A DNA stretch of 64,000 nt from Muribaculaceae bacterium (GCA_017409345.1 JAFQSX010000012.1:1-64000), one strand, 5' to 3'; counted from the first letter of the stretch, positions 43,835 through 52,914 are shown. Notes: generated by a model from the letters alone, not told the origin. Program-made: numbers and translations.

Positions 43835-43842
43835 TATATTTG
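43835..43842 (+). promoter_or_regulatory. -7 promoter box for ATPase copy 2
   Basis: TATATTTG, 12 bases before the ATG at 43854; an upstream in-frame start at 43818 would lie in the palindrome and is rejected. Confidence 0.65.
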
Positions 43843-43853
43843 CAAAAAATAAG

Positions 43854-44990
43854 ATGTCAACTATGGTGATAAAGCGATTATTACAAGAAAAAATATCAAA
43901 AAGAATAACGCCCGGTAAGGTTGTTATAATATATGGTGCACGTCGTGTAGGGAAAACAGTTTTATTGCGAGAATTGGTTAATTTGTTTGAAGGTAAAACG
44001 TTGCTTTTAAATGGCGAGGACTATGATGTCCAATCAATGTTGGCAAATAGGTCGGTGGCAAATTATCGTCATTTGTTTAACGGAGTGGAATTAGTGGCTA
44101 TCGATGAGGCGCAAAATATCCCTAATATAGGTAGTGTGTTGAAATTGATGGTTGATGAGATTGATGAATTGAGTGTTATTGCCAGCGGTTCTTCCTCATT
44201 TGATTTGTTGAATAAAACAGGCGAGCCTTTAGTGGGGCGCAGTGTGAAATTTCAATTGACACCATTGAGTTGCAAAGAAATTTTGAGTGTGGAAACTCCA
44301 TTTGAAATGAGTCAAAATCTCGAACAAAGAATGCTCTATGGTATGTATCCCGAGGTGGTTACGATGTCGAGCAATGATATGCGAATAGAGTATCTTCGCG
44401 AAATTGTTGATTCATATTTATTAAAAGATATACTTGCGGTAGATGGTATCAAAAATGCATCAAAAATGCAGAACTTGTTACGTTTAATCGCTCTGCAAGT
44501 GGGTAGTGAAGTGAGTTATGATGAACTTGGCACACAGCTAGGCATGAGTAAAAACACAGTGGAAAGATATCTTGATTTGTTGTCAAAAGTATTTGTGGTG
44601 TATAGAGTTGGGGCCTTTGCCCGAAATATACGCAAAGAGGTGTGCAAAGCAGGTAAGTGGTATTTCTATGACAATGGAGTGAGAAATGCTATCCTGAATA
44701 ATTTCTCACCACTCGCTGTGCGAAACGATGTGGGGCATCTTTGGGAAAACTATTTCTTAAGTGAACGACGTAAATATATTCACAACAATCTTAAATATAT
44801 TGAGCAATATTTTTGGCGCACTTATGATAAGCAGGAGTTGGATCTTGTTGAGGAATGTGATGGAAATTTGCTTGCTATGGAAATTAAATGGGGTAAGAAA
44901 ACCCCAAAGTTGCCTAATGTTTTTGCAAATGCATATCAAGGCGCTGAATTTCAAGTGATAAATAAAGATAATTACTTAGATTGGGTGTAA
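43854..44990 (+). CDS. DUF4143-type ATPase (AAA_14), copy 2, bracketed by palindromes
   Basis: 378 aa from the ATG at 43854 (MSTMVIKRLLQEK). Walker A is IIYGARRVGKTVLLREL, Walker B LVAIDEAQNI, sensor-like VIASGSSSFDLLNKTGE. A winged-helix segment (VSYDELGTQLGMSKNTVERYLDLLSKV, ~residues 215-245) could bind DNA. The DUF4143 end (ELDLVEECDGNLLAMEIKWGKK) has a nuclease-like D..E.K pattern. Two 32-bp palindromes precede the gene and an identical perfect one overlaps its stop codon. Together this suggests autoregulation or a self-contained cassette. Homologous in layout to 34075 but clearly divergent. Confidence 0.88.
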   Translation: MSTMVIKRLLQEKISKRITPGKVVIIYGARRVGKTVLLRELVNLFEGKTLLLNGEDYDVQSMLANRSVANYRHLFNGVELVAIDEAQNIPNIGSVLKLMVDEIDELSVIASGSSSFDLLNKTGEPLVGRSVKFQLTPLSCKEILSVETPFEMSQNLEQRMLYGMYPEVVTMSSNDMRIEYLREIVDSYLLKDILAVDGIKNASKMQNLLRLIALQVGSEVSYDELGTQLGMSKNTVERYLDLLSKVFVVYRVGAFARNIRKEVCKAGKWYFYDNGVRNAILNNFSPLAVRNDVGHLWENYFLSERRKYIHNNLKYIEQYFWRTYDKQELDLVEECDGNLLAMEIKWGKKTPKLPNVFANAYQGAEFQVINKDNYLDWV

Positions 44991-45018
44991 AAATCGTCAG
45001 TCAACTGACGATTTTTAC
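44987..45018. repeat. 32-bp palindromic unit P3 at the ATPase stop codon
   Basis: Perfect 15-bp arms GTAAAAATCGTCAGT (44987-45001) and 45004-45018 with a CA centre. The TAA stop (44988-44990) is inside the left arm. With the following TGTTTTTATGG it could also terminate transcription. Confidence 0.88.
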
Positions 45019-45052
45019 TGTTTTTATGGGGCTGTTGGATTTGTGAGATGTA

Positions 45053-45478
45053 TTACATTGCACCAAAGTAGTGAAGTATTGTGATAGTTAAGCCCAAAAG
45101 AAATATCATAAAAATGATAATCGAGCACCCAGTAATCCATTTGTTGACAATGCTTTCGGGTGAAATTTGGTTGATATAATCTTTTGCTTCTTTTAATGTG
45201 CAGCCGGTAGCTTCTTTATAGAATTTTATTGCCAATAATCTTTTCCCTTCATTCAACGCTTTTTCCACATCGGGAGGAATGGCATTATTAGATGCTGTGG
45301 GGTTGAATATAGATCTTAGTTGAGGTATGTTTTCGGCATTTTCCCAATAAGTCATGCCTTGATGCCACACTTTTGTTTTAGGAGAAATATTTAAAGTTTT
45401 CAACTCATGGATATTGAGTGGCCCTTTTTGCTTATTATTGATGATTGCAAAAAAAGAAATATCGTTGGGGAGATCCAT
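45053..45478 (-). CDS. GYF_2-domain membrane protein
   Basis: 141 aa. The N-terminal ~55 residues (FFAIINNKQKGPLNIHELKTL, VWHQGMTYWENAENI) match the GYF_2 pattern of bacterial proteins. A helical segment EATGCTLKEAKDYINQI resembles the L7/L12-like hairpin found in such proteins. One C-terminal transmembrane helix (~115-138) anchors it with the domains in the cytoplasm. Adjacent to the flippase-like gene (18 bases). Role unknown. Confidence 0.78.
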   Translation of the reverse strand: MDLPNDISFFAIINNKQKGPLNIHELKTLNISPKTKVWHQGMTYWENAENIPQLRSIFNPTASNNAIPPDVEKALNEGKRLLAIKFYKEATGCTLKEAKDYINQISPESIVNKWITGCSIIIFMIFLLGLTITILHYFGAM

Positions 45479-45496
45479 ATTGCAATTGGTTGTTAA

Positions 45497-46507
45497 TTAG
45501 CTTTTCAGTGGTGTGTTGCGGCGCTTTTCGAGGGCGATGGCTGTGAAGGTGATGATGCCGAGAATGATGAGTAAGATTGTTTGTGAGCCGAGCACGAGGT
45601 TGGCAAATGCCAATGAGATGCCGTTGGTGGGAAGTCCGTAGATGCTTAGCCCAAATATTACAGCCCATTGCCATGGTCCTATACCGCCGTTAGATGGCAC
45701 ACCCATAGCGATACTTGAAAATACAAAGCACACCAATACTGCTATAATTCCGTGATTTTCAACTACTGCAGTGGTCTCTTTAAAAGCAAAGAAAGCCACA
45801 AAAAGTTGAATGAAATAGCAGCCCCAAATAGCAAATGTGAGAATCAACCATTGCCCTTTTCCTTTCATCTTGGCGATAGCGGCAAATCCCACCCAAAGGC
45901 CTTTGGCAAATTCGATGATTTTGGCAACGATTTTATTGTTGCGTTTTTTTGCTAATATCCACCATGTCAAAGCAATAAAGGCGACGAATACGACCCATAG
46001 CCATGGCGAAGATATAAGCGCTATGACTTTTTCATATAGAGCGGTGTTTTGTGCAAGATATTGCGTGATAGCTCCACTTGCAAGGAGGAATGTTGAGAGG
46101 GTGAGCACGAGCACCGTTACGGTGTCGGCCATGCGGTCGGCTACCATTGAGCCGAAAACGGCAGTGAATGATGCATTTTGTCGTTGGGAGATATATGTGG
46201 TGCGCCACACCTCGCCCAAACGAGGAAACACGAGGTTGACGGCATAAGTGCCGAAAATGCTATATGTCAGAGCCAAAAGGGGAGCATTGATGTTGAGCGC
46301 ACGCAGTTGAATGCGCCATCGCATGGCACGAAACAGGTGTGAGAACAGGCTGATGAACAATGCCAATCCTATCCACCAAAAGTTACATTCATTGCGAATG
46401 GTTTCAATCATCTCATTGAAGTCAATACCGGTAAAAAGCAAGTAGCAAAGGCCGATGCTAATCACCAATGGCACTCCATATTGTAGTAGTTTCTTGAGCA
46501 TATTCAC
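45497..46507 (-). CDS. Lysylphosphatidylglycerol synthase TM-region family (flippase-like) protein
   Basis: 336 aa, seven to eight helices. It begins LLQYGVPLVISIGLCYLLF and has the family motif FRAMRWRIQLRAL near residue 62 and a Pro/Gly-rich SSIAMGVPSNGGIGPWQWAVIFGLS near ~265. This is the AglD/UPF0104-like family of inner-membrane proteins linked to lipid or glycolipid translocation and, when fused, to MprF. No synthase domain is present. A TATCTTTG box lies at 46524-46531. Confidence 0.88.
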   Translation of the reverse strand: MNMLKKLLQYGVPLVISIGLCYLLFTGIDFNEMIETIRNECNFWWIGLALFISLFSHLFRAMRWRIQLRALNINAPLLALTYSIFGTYAVNLVFPRLGEVWRTTYISQRQNASFTAVFGSMVADRMADTVTVLVLTLSTFLLASGAITQYLAQNTALYEKVIALISSPWLWVVFVAFIALTWWILAKKRNNKIVAKIIEFAKGLWVGFAAIAKMKGKGQWLILTFAIWGCYFIQLFVAFFAFKETTAVVENHGIIAVLVCFVFSSIAMGVPSNGGIGPWQWAVIFGLSIYGLPTNGISLAFANLVLGSQTILLIILGIITFTAIALEKRRNTPLKS

Positions 46508-46523
46508 CGTTTGTTATTGGCTA

Positions 46524-46531
46524 CAAAGATA
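46524..46531 (-). promoter_or_regulatory. -7 promoter box for the flippase-like gene
   Basis: Minus-strand TATCTTTG, 17 bases before the ATG. Confidence 0.6.
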
Positions 46532-46639
46532 GTGTTTTTTTAATACATAAACCCACAACAATGCCATTGAATTGCGAAAAAATAGCATTGTTAAATTTAA
46601 TTATGAGTTGAGAATTGTGAAATATGAATTTTTTTGTGT

Positions 46640-46647
46640 TATCTTTG
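46640..46647 (+). promoter_or_regulatory. -7 promoter box for pfkA
   Basis: TATCTTTG, 35 bases before the ATG at 46682. Divergent from the box at 46524. Confidence 0.6.
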
Positions 46648-46681
46648 CATATATTTGTGATTCAATAAAAACGAAACAATT

Positions 46682-47662
46682 ATGGCAGAAATTAAATGTA
46701 TAGGGATTCTTACATCGGGGGGCGATGCTCCCGGTATGAATGCGGCAATTCGTGCCGTAACCCGTTCGGCGATATATGGTGGATTTAAAGTGAAAGGAAT
46801 CTATCGTGGCTACAAGGGTATGATTACCAACGAAATTGTGGAATTTAAGACGCAAAATGTGTCGAATATCATACAAATGGGGGGAACTATCCTCAAGACG
46901 GCTCGTTGTAAGGAGTTTACCACTCCCGAAGGCCGCAAGTTGGCTTACGACACTCTTCGTTCACACGACATTGATGCTCTTGTGGTGATAGGTGGTGATG
47001 GTTCGTTGACCGGTGCCCGCATCTTTGCTAATGAGTTTAATTTCCCCATCATCGGTCTTCCCGGAACAATCGATAACGACCTTTATGGCACTGACCTCAC
47101 AATAGGTTACGACACGGCTCTTAACACTATTATGGAATGTGTCGATAAGATTCGCGACACTGCTACCTCTCATGAGCGTTTGTTCTTTATCGAAGTTATG
47201 GGGCGCGATGCCGGTTTCTTGGCGCTTAATGGTGCTATCGCATCGGGTGCCGAAGCGGCTATTATCCCTGAAATCTCTACAAAGGTTGACCAGTTGGCTG
47301 AATTGATTCAAAACGGGTTCCGTAAGAGCAAAAACTCATCAATCGTGTTGGTGGCCGAAAGTCCGGTAACCGGTGGTGCGATGGCTCTTGCCGAACGTGT
47401 TAAAAACGAATATCCCGGCTATGATGTGCGAGTGTCGATTCTCGGTCACTTGCAACGAGGTGGCTCGCCAACGGCTCAAGACCGTATTCTTGCATCGCGC
47501 ATGGGGGCTGCTGCGATTGATGCGCTTCTCGACGATCAACGCAACGTGATGATTGGTGTGAAGAACGACGAAATCGTTTATGTGCCATTTAGCAAGGCTA
47601 TCAAAAACGATAAACCTATCAATAGCGAATTGCTTAACACACTTCGTCGTCTGTCAATATAA
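46682..47662 (+). CDS. pfkA: ATP-dependent 6-phosphofructokinase
   Basis: 326 aa, the standard bacterial PfkA length. Motifs: [19 protein letters not shown] at the start, GGDGSLTGA, catalytic PGTIDNDL, and [18 protein letters not shown]. It phosphorylates fructose 6-phosphate in glycolysis. The GGDGS form is that of ATP-dependent enzymes (a PPi-dependent enzyme would usually show GGDD). Own promoter and a strong terminator. Confidence 0.96.
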   Translation: MAEIKCIGILTSGGDAPGMNAAIRAVTRSAIYGGFKVKGIYRGYKGMITNEIVEFKTQNVSNIIQMGGTILKTARCKEFTTPEGRKLAYDTLRSHDIDALVVIGGDGSLTGARIFANEFNFPIIGLPGTIDNDLYGTDLTIGYDTALNTIMECVDKIRDTATSHERLFFIEVMGRDAGFLALNGAIASGAEAAIIPEISTKVDQLAELIQNGFRKSKNSSIVLVAESPVTGGAMALAERVKNEYPGYDVRVSILGHLQRGGSPTAQDRILASRMGAAAIDALLDDQRNVMIGVKNDEIVYVPFSKAIKNDKPINSELLNTLRRLSI

Positions 47663-47685
47663 AGTCATCGACGAAATAATATAAC

Positions 47686-47725
47686 ACATAAGGGCTGTAT
47701 CATTTATTTGATACAGCCCTTATGT
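47686..47725 (+). terminator. Terminator after pfkA
   Basis: Perfect 17-bp stem: ACATAAGGGCTGTATCA at 47686-47702 and its complement at 47709-47725, 6-base loop, then TATTTATG. Confidence 0.85.
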
Positions 47726-47817
47726 TATTTATGATCGCCACACGCATAATATCGGTGCGTCTTCACCCCATCGGAACGATAGGTGTAGTTGTAATATGTT
47801 GAACGTGGCGTGGTCAT
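47725..47817 (-). pseudogene. 30-codon frame resembling an RHS-type tail (tentative)
   Basis: A minus-strand frame MTTPRSTYYNYTYRSDGVKT continues to CGDHK and stops inside the pfkA terminator. The YxYRSDGVK phrase is reminiscent of YD/RHS repeats. A TAA precedes the ATG, so it may be a relic or a small unrelated ORF. The rest of 47818-48031 shows no gene. Confidence 0.25.
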
Positions 47818-48031
47818 TTCTTATGTTTTTATCGGCTCGCTCCTTGTGAGAGTCAAAACCAAGTGGTCTATGGATTAATTATTTTGATAATCGAGAGTAA
47901 GCGAGCAATGAATGTCTGCGAAGCAGTTTCATGTTCGTCACAGCCAAGCTAGACTTTCTTCAAATTATGTTTACCGAAGTCGGATGTGACCAAGAAGAGT
48001 TAAGTCAATTTAACCATTAAGGCTTGGGGTA

Positions 48032-48643
48032 TTATAAATTTATATCACATTGATATATACTTTGATTATTTCGCACGAAATCTGTAAGTAACCAATAATT
48101 GCTATTCTTATAAAATAGTCCGATGTATCCAAATTTATCTGACCATAGAATATAATCTAAATCATTAATATTTTCGGATTTGTAATCATCTGGAAAAAAA
48201 TCAGATGCATATATTTTATATACAGATATCCCATTAAATATCTCTTTATCTAGATATGCTCCAACTATATAAGTTGGAGTATATCTAGTAAAATCGCCAG
48301 GTCTAAAACATAGATTAACATGTAATTTCCCATTATATTTATTTATTGATAATAATGTTTTAATATGTTTATTATTTATATCTTGTATTTCAACAAATAA
48401 TATTTGATTAAATCGAGTTATAATCGCTAAATGGTCATTAGGATTTGTAAATACATTAATATTGGTAATGGTATACTCTTCTAATTGATTGTAATTTGAT
48501 TGAAAAACAACTTTATCATTGATGAGATATGGTTGCCAACTTAAATCATTTGAATTAATTGTATCTATACAGCTATTAAATCCAACTCCATTTACTAATA
48601 TAATTATAAAAATCCAACATTTTTTCTTTAAAATATTACACAT
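48032..48643 (-). CDS. Lipoprotein of unknown function
   Basis: 203 aa from the ATG at 48643 (MCNILKKKCWIFIIILVNGV); a GTG seven codons upstream (48664) is an alternative. The lipobox GFNSC makes it an exported lipoprotein. The mature part is AT-rich in coding and beta-rich, with no family I recognise. Low GC and neighbouring relics suggest recent transfer. Downstream of the pseudogene and the small membrane protein on the same strand. Confidence 0.6.
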   Translation of the reverse strand: MCNILKKKCWIFIIILVNGVGFNSCIDTINSNDLSWQPYLINDKVVFQSNYNQLEEYTITNINVFTNPNDHLAIITRFNQILFVEIQDINNKHIKTLLSINKYNGKLHVNLCFRPGDFTRYTPTYIVGAYLDKEIFNGISVYKIYASDFFPDDYKSENINDLDYILWSDKFGYIGLFYKNSNYWLLTDFVRNNQSIYQCDINL

Positions 48644-48647
48644 ATAA

Positions 48648-48849
48648 CTATCTGTATTTTTCACCGTTTTTAATAAAAATATCGTTATCTAACACGCTAT
48701 GCCTACCATTTTGATATATAAATACAGGAATATTTTTAATAAACATAGATACCTTTTTCATCATATTCTTGTAGTGTTTGTTCTATTGGAGTAAAGTCTC
48801 CAGTATAAGGGTTGATTCTTATTCTCTCGAATTCTAATAATCCAAAACA
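48648..48849 (-). pseudogene. Frameshifted end of an exported or effector-like protein
   Basis: Two overlapping minus-strand frames join into one plausible protein end: FERIRINPYTGDFTPIEQTL...EYDEKGIYVY (48736-48849), then IKNIPVFIYQNGRHSVLDND to a stop at 48648. The second frame is shifted relative to the first near 48740. The upstream end is lost (TAA at 48850). Read as a decayed gene, possibly of a toxin/immunity locus; that part is inference. Confidence 0.4.
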
Positions 48850-48886
48850 TTAATATTGCAGTAATGTTGAATATAATCGAAAAATC

Positions 48887-49213
48887 TCATTGTCGTATTA
48901 AATAAATGGGTGAACATATATTCAGAATCAGAATTAAACAAAACAAGATAATAATATATGAGGAGAGAGAACCAAAGCCTAATAAGAGCAGAATTCCTAT
49001 ATTAATTAAAATTGATAGTCCCAAGAGAATCCAGCCAATAACATGGTAATCTTTCAATATAAAAGATGAAAATATAATCAATAGGATAATATATCCTATT
49101 GATGAAAAATAATTCCCATCTCCAGAAATCCCATAAATAAAAAATAAACTCATGGCAATCCAATACAATTGAATTAAATGTATAATTAGATTATTTTTTA
49201 TATTCCGTTCCAT
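48887..49213 (-). CDS. Small polytopic membrane protein
   Basis: 108 aa with four hydrophobic helices (LIIHLIQLYWIAMSLFFIYG; YIILLIIFSSFIL; VIGWILLGLSILINIGILLLL; IIILFCLILILNIC). Very AT-rich. The IS end (49228) lies 14 bases upstream of its ATG, so its native promoter has probably been displaced. No family recognised; small membrane immunity proteins look like this, but nothing proves it. Confidence 0.5.
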   Translation of the reverse strand: MERNIKNNLIIHLIQLYWIAMSLFFIYGISGDGNYFSSIGYIILLIIFSSFILKDYHVIGWILLGLSILINIGILLLLGFGSLSSYIIILFCLILILNICSPIYLIRQ

Positions 49214-49227
49214 ATGGATTATTTTGT

Positions 49228-50298
49228 GGGAGGTCCTATAAATTCATTTTCCATTAGCGATTAGTCAGAACCTCATTAAGGCTACCGCTAATGTGTTATT
49301 GTTTTCGCAAATTTAGCAAAACTTTTTCTAATTTATACGCAAATTTCAGTGTTTTTTCGGGGGGGGGTAACATACTGAATATCAATAGTATAAACTTTGA
49401 TATTTACACAGTTATCCACTCCTTATGGTATCTATAAATTTGTATTAAGCGTGCTATGTTGTAGGTGAGGTTTGTCATTGCAACATTCGCCTTTGCTCTA
49501 ACAATGCCAATTCCTCGAAACACAAGACCACCCATCGAACGCTCTATAAACCCGAACACGTGTTCTACGCGACAACGAATCTTTGATTTAGAGCGATTGT
49601 TTTGTTTTTGCTCATCATTTAATGGATGTCCACGAAAACCTTTCTCGCAGATGACAGGAATAACAGACTTGTTTACAAAGCCATCCTCCGTACCCACATA
49701 ACCGGCATCGAGCCAGAACATTTCGCCTACCGCATCATTGTCATCAACCAATTCTGCACCTCGTTTCGAGTCGTGAACAGATGCAGATGTCGTATCATAA
49801 CCCATTATCAGTTTGGTCTTACAGCATACCTTTGCGTGGTTTTTATAACCGTAGAACGTATCTCCGCCCTTCTTTGTCCAGCGAGCATCAGGGACATCAT
49901 CGACACTGCAAATGCCTATGAAATCACGAAAGCTGGTGCGGTCTTTTATATGGTATTCAGCCTGTTCGTCGCTCAACCCGTACAATCGCTGCACAAACAT
50001 CACCTTGAACATCAATACGGGGTCTATGGGGCGACGACCTGCATTGCTCTTGCGTTCTGAAGTTTGCAGTTTGCTCTCAAGAATGGGACGGAACATTTCA
50101 AAGTCAATCATCTCGGATATAAATTCCAGAGAATTGCCTTGTTTGGATAATGCTTCGAGGGTTTGGGCATGCTCAAACAAACTGCTACTTGATTGATTGC
50201 GGCGATAATGAGAAACTTTTTTCATATTCTGTCTTATTTTTGCACAAAGATACAAAATAATTTACTGATTAGCAGGCGTTTAATTTATAGAACTTCCC
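49228..50298 (-). mobile_element. IS5-type insertion sequence, internally deleted
   Basis: Terminal inverted repeats GGGAGGTCCTATAAATT (49228-49244) and, on the other strand, GGGAAGTTCTATAAATT (50282-50298) match at 15 of 17 positions. Total 1071 bp with one transposase gene. No target-site duplication is evident (flanks TTGT and TTAT), so an end may have recombined. The left 143 bp recur at 56477-56622. The MITE at 62696-62890 has the same terminal repeats. Confidence 0.8.
49404..50255 (-). pseudogene. IS5-family transposase with in-frame internal deletion
   Basis: 283 aa where relatives I know are ~360. N-terminal helical region with VLMFKVMFVQRLYGLSDEQA and FRDFIGICSVDDVPD is followed at once by ARWTKKGGDTFYGYKNHAKV. 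In intact IS5 transposases ~80 residues lie between these two motifs, including the first catalytic Asp (VDASF-type motif). The second Asp (FWLDAGYVG) and the Glu region (RVEHVFGFIERSMGG) remain. The protein should therefore be inactive although the frame is intact. Confidence 0.8.
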
Positions 50299-50339
50299 TT
50301 ATATAAGTATATAGTTATATAATGCTATCCAAGTTAGAA

Positions 50340-51611
50340 TCAGAGTGAAGCAGAAGGACGTGTATCATCTTTATGTATGACTATTACCTCTTTAGGATTA
50401 ATAGTCTTTATGGTTTTTAGTATCGTAGTCCTATCGGCATGGCCAGACGTATGTATATCAATGACATTACAGAAAAGTTTACGAAATTTCTTATAACCAG
50501 GATTTGCAGCCACTTGTTCGGGTATAGTATAGTAACCCTCCCAAGATGAGTAAACCAGAAGTGTCTCTTCTATGGGCAGTTCTTTGAGGAGTTTTTCAAC
50601 ACGTGATATTTGAGAAGTCCCAGCAACAAGAATAAAACCTTTCTTTTTGATTCTATCCAACCCATTAAGCCGTAGCATTCGGGGAGAGAAATTAAATAAT
50701 CCATGAGACAGTTCCGATTCCCGCTGTGTGAAAAACTTCATAGTCGATGCCATGAATTTTGAACATACATAAAGTGTTTTCTTCGCTTCTAAAGCTGCAT
50801 TCTTTATGGAAGCCAATCTTTCAATGTCAGTAGCTGAAACCAATACAAAAACAAACTTGAATGCTTTCATCACATTAGCCATCTTTTCTGATACCTTACA
50901 TTCATGGATGCATTCATCATTCCGACTCAACATTGTACCCTCAGTGATAAGGGTATCAATGTTTGTAGCATACTTCCTTAATGTTGGTATCAATCCTTTG
51001 CCCATATACCCATGTTCTCTATAGTCACCTGTATGCCAAATGCGCTTCCCATCAGCCTCAATAAGAAACATGTGTGAATCATAAATGGAATGACAATTAA
51101 AGAAGGGAGTAATTGTGATATCTCCAATGGAAATAGAACATGGTTTCTTGCGAGGAGGTGTCCTACCCCATGTGTTCATCTTTGTAACTATCTTAATCTT
51201 ATTTTCTGCACTAGATTTTTGAACGATTACTTCCTCTATTTGTTCTTTTGTTGAATTTGCATCATTCTGTAATTGTTCAAGACAAAGTTCAACTCCTTCT
51301 TTCAGTGTTCTATATTTTATAAGCAACAGTTCCTTTGTACCATCACTCATATATTGTGGAACATAGGTAGGTATATATTCGAACAGTCCTACATGGTCTT
51401 CATGGCCATGAGTATAGAACACAGCTTCATGCTTTTTTGCATTATTTGCAAAGATGCTTTCCACCATTAACTTGTCTTGCTCTGGTGTTGTTGCTTCACC
51501 ATTGCCAGGTAAGTTCTGTCCAAAATCGATAAAAACACGTGAAGTTGCAGTACTGATTTCAGTAATGCAACCTCCTATTTGCTCCAAACCTCTATGTACC
51601 TTTATGTTCAT
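50340..51611 (-). CDS. Metallo-beta-lactamase/beta-CASP-like hydrolase (RNase J/CPSF type)
   Basis: 423 aa. Metal motif THGHEDHVG (His68, His70, Asp72, His73), HTGDYR later, and a C-terminal SGHADRTTILKTIKTINPKEVIVIH that matches the final motifs of RNase J-like beta-CASP proteins. Family members cut RNA or DNA. It is shorter than RNase J (~550 aa) and lacks the C-terminal domain; the extreme tail DDTRPSASL is unusual and the IS begins 42 bases on. Start overlaps the sigma-like gene stop (TAATG), so translation is coupled. Possible nuclease of the neighbouring defence-like module. Confidence 0.82.
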   Translation of the reverse strand: MNIKVHRGLEQIGGCITEISTATSRVFIDFGQNLPGNGEATTPEQDKLMVESIFANNAKKHEAVFYTHGHEDHVGLFEYIPTYVPQYMSDGTKELLLIKYRTLKEGVELCLEQLQNDANSTKEQIEEVIVQKSSAENKIKIVTKMNTWGRTPPRKKPCSISIGDITITPFFNCHSIYDSHMFLIEADGKRIWHTGDYREHGYMGKGLIPTLRKYATNIDTLITEGTMLSRNDECIHECKVSEKMANVMKAFKFVFVLVSATDIERLASIKNAALEAKKTLYVCSKFMASTMKFFTQRESELSHGLFNFSPRMLRLNGLDRIKKKGFILVAGTSQISRVEKLLKELPIEETLLVYSSWEGYYTIPEQVAANPGYKKFRKLFCNVIDIHTSGHADRTTILKTIKTINPKEVIVIHKDDTRPSASL

Positions 51612-51976
51612 TATTCTAGGTTATTTGATTTTTCAATTTCCTTTTCAATACTCTGTCTTACCCACCAAATAGCGTAGCAGATGAATTTAAAGCCACGACT
51701 TTCTTCAAAATTTTCAGCAGCTAATACCAATCCCTTATTTCCTGCCTTTATCAGTTTATCCATAGACAGACTATTGTTTGCGTACTTCATGGCCACAGCA
51801 GTCACAAATCGTAGTCTGAATTGTGCAAGCTTTTCAATAGCAGTGTCTCTTTCTTTTCCTCCTTGCTGAATAGACTTTATTATCTGTAATTCCTCCTCAA
51901 GAGAATAGCGAGCTTCTGTATCTACTTCTTTTTCATTTACTCCATTCATTCTGATGATTATTGCTTTCTTTTCCAT
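51611..51976 (-). CDS. Sigma-70 region 2-only protein
   Basis: 121 aa. Residues ~45-115 (RLRFVTAVAMKYANNSLSMDKLIKAGNKGLVLAAENFEES... WWVRQSI) match the core-binding and -10-recognising region 2 of RpoD-type sigma factors. Regions 3 and 4 are absent; the frame ends soon after WWVRQSIEKEIEKSN. The gene seems complete, with a TAATG overlap to the next gene, so a lone region 2 is probably its natural form. Could modulate RNA polymerase or be a regulator for this cluster. Confidence 0.8.
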   Translation of the reverse strand: MEKKAIIIRMNGVNEKEVDTEARYSLEEELQIIKSIQQGGKERDTAIEKLAQFRLRFVTAVAMKYANNSLSMDKLIKAGNKGLVLAAENFEESRGFKFICYAIWWVRQSIEKEIEKSNNLE

Positions 51977-52077
51977 ATATAAGTTGTTTTAAATGTTTCT
52001 CTATACTATTATACGAAAAGAAAAGTGAGTAAATGGACTAAATCGCCAAAGAGTGTGCAAAGACTTTGCACACAATG

Positions 52078-52905
52078 CTAAAAATCTGATTTTATAGAGA
52101 ACTTGACATCCTCCTTAAGTAGAATTTCACACAATCTGTGACGGTGTTCATCTCTACCTTTAGTATTCTTTTCCCAGCAATCGAATATCAATAATTCGGG
52201 GATGGGATTGATACATACTGGCCGAGTTTCAGGAACAGGCAATCCTAATGAGTTCTTTATATCATATAGCTTCTGATAGTATTCAAGAAGTTGAAAAGAG
52301 TATTTTTCAATAAACTGCTTGTATCTATTCATTTGATAAACGACCTCCGGAGTTGCATCAGTTTCATGAAGCATTCTGTTATCACTCATTCGCTTTAGCT
52401 CAACAAATGTGACCATACCGTCAGAGCATCTTACTAAATCTATACGATTGTTTGTCTCTCCATCAATATATGCAAACTCTGAATCAAGATGATACTGGCG
52501 AGATTGTACTATTAATGTTCCTTGGATGTACTTTTCTGACCATTTCTCCTTGGGAACTACACCATCGACACTACTTTTTTGAGAATAATGAGTTTTTACC
52601 CTATCTAACACATCATCCAAACAAGAGTCAATGAAATCACCATACTCAATATACAAGCTATTCTTTGAAGGTGCAGGAAGCCCCAAATATTTATGATGTG
52701 TAAAGACTTGCAGCTTCTTATGCTTACTGCAATAATGTATTCGGGCAATGCTTCCACCTTCAAAATAAACATTTACCTGATTGTCTTTTCTCACTTCTAT
52801 GTATAATGAAGAGTCTTTCTTAAATCGGTTCCACCAATGTGGATTATTATTTAGTTCAAGGAAAATTCTTGCATCTGGTTTTAATGTATCAAATGTTACT
52901 GGCAT
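52078..52905 (-). CDS. PD-(D/E)XK-like protein of the WYL cluster
   Basis: 275 aa, no signal peptide. An apparent nuclease core lies at Asp156 (NNRIDLVRC) and Glu169-Leu-Lys171 (TFVELKRM), the spacing of a PD-(D/E)XK site, preceded by a ~130-residue beta-rich N-terminal domain. C-terminal part helical with an Asp/Glu-rich tail. It is 9 bases downstream of another putative PD-(D/E)XK gene. No family recalled. Restriction-like or anti-phage nuclease is a reasonable inference; activity is unproven. Confidence 0.72.
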   Translation of the reverse strand: MPVTFDTLKPDARIFLELNNNPHWWNRFKKDSSLYIEVRKDNQVNVYFEGGSIARIHYCSKHKKLQVFTHHKYLGLPAPSKNSLYIEYGDFIDSCLDDVLDRVKTHYSQKSSVDGVVPKEKWSEKYIQGTLIVQSRQYHLDSEFAYIDGETNNRIDLVRCSDGMVTFVELKRMSDNRMLHETDATPEVVYQMNRYKQFIEKYSFQLLEYYQKLYDIKNSLGLPVPETRPVCINPIPELLIFDCWEKNTKGRDEHRHRLCEILLKEDVKFSIKSDF

Positions 52906-52914
52906 AAATTCATT

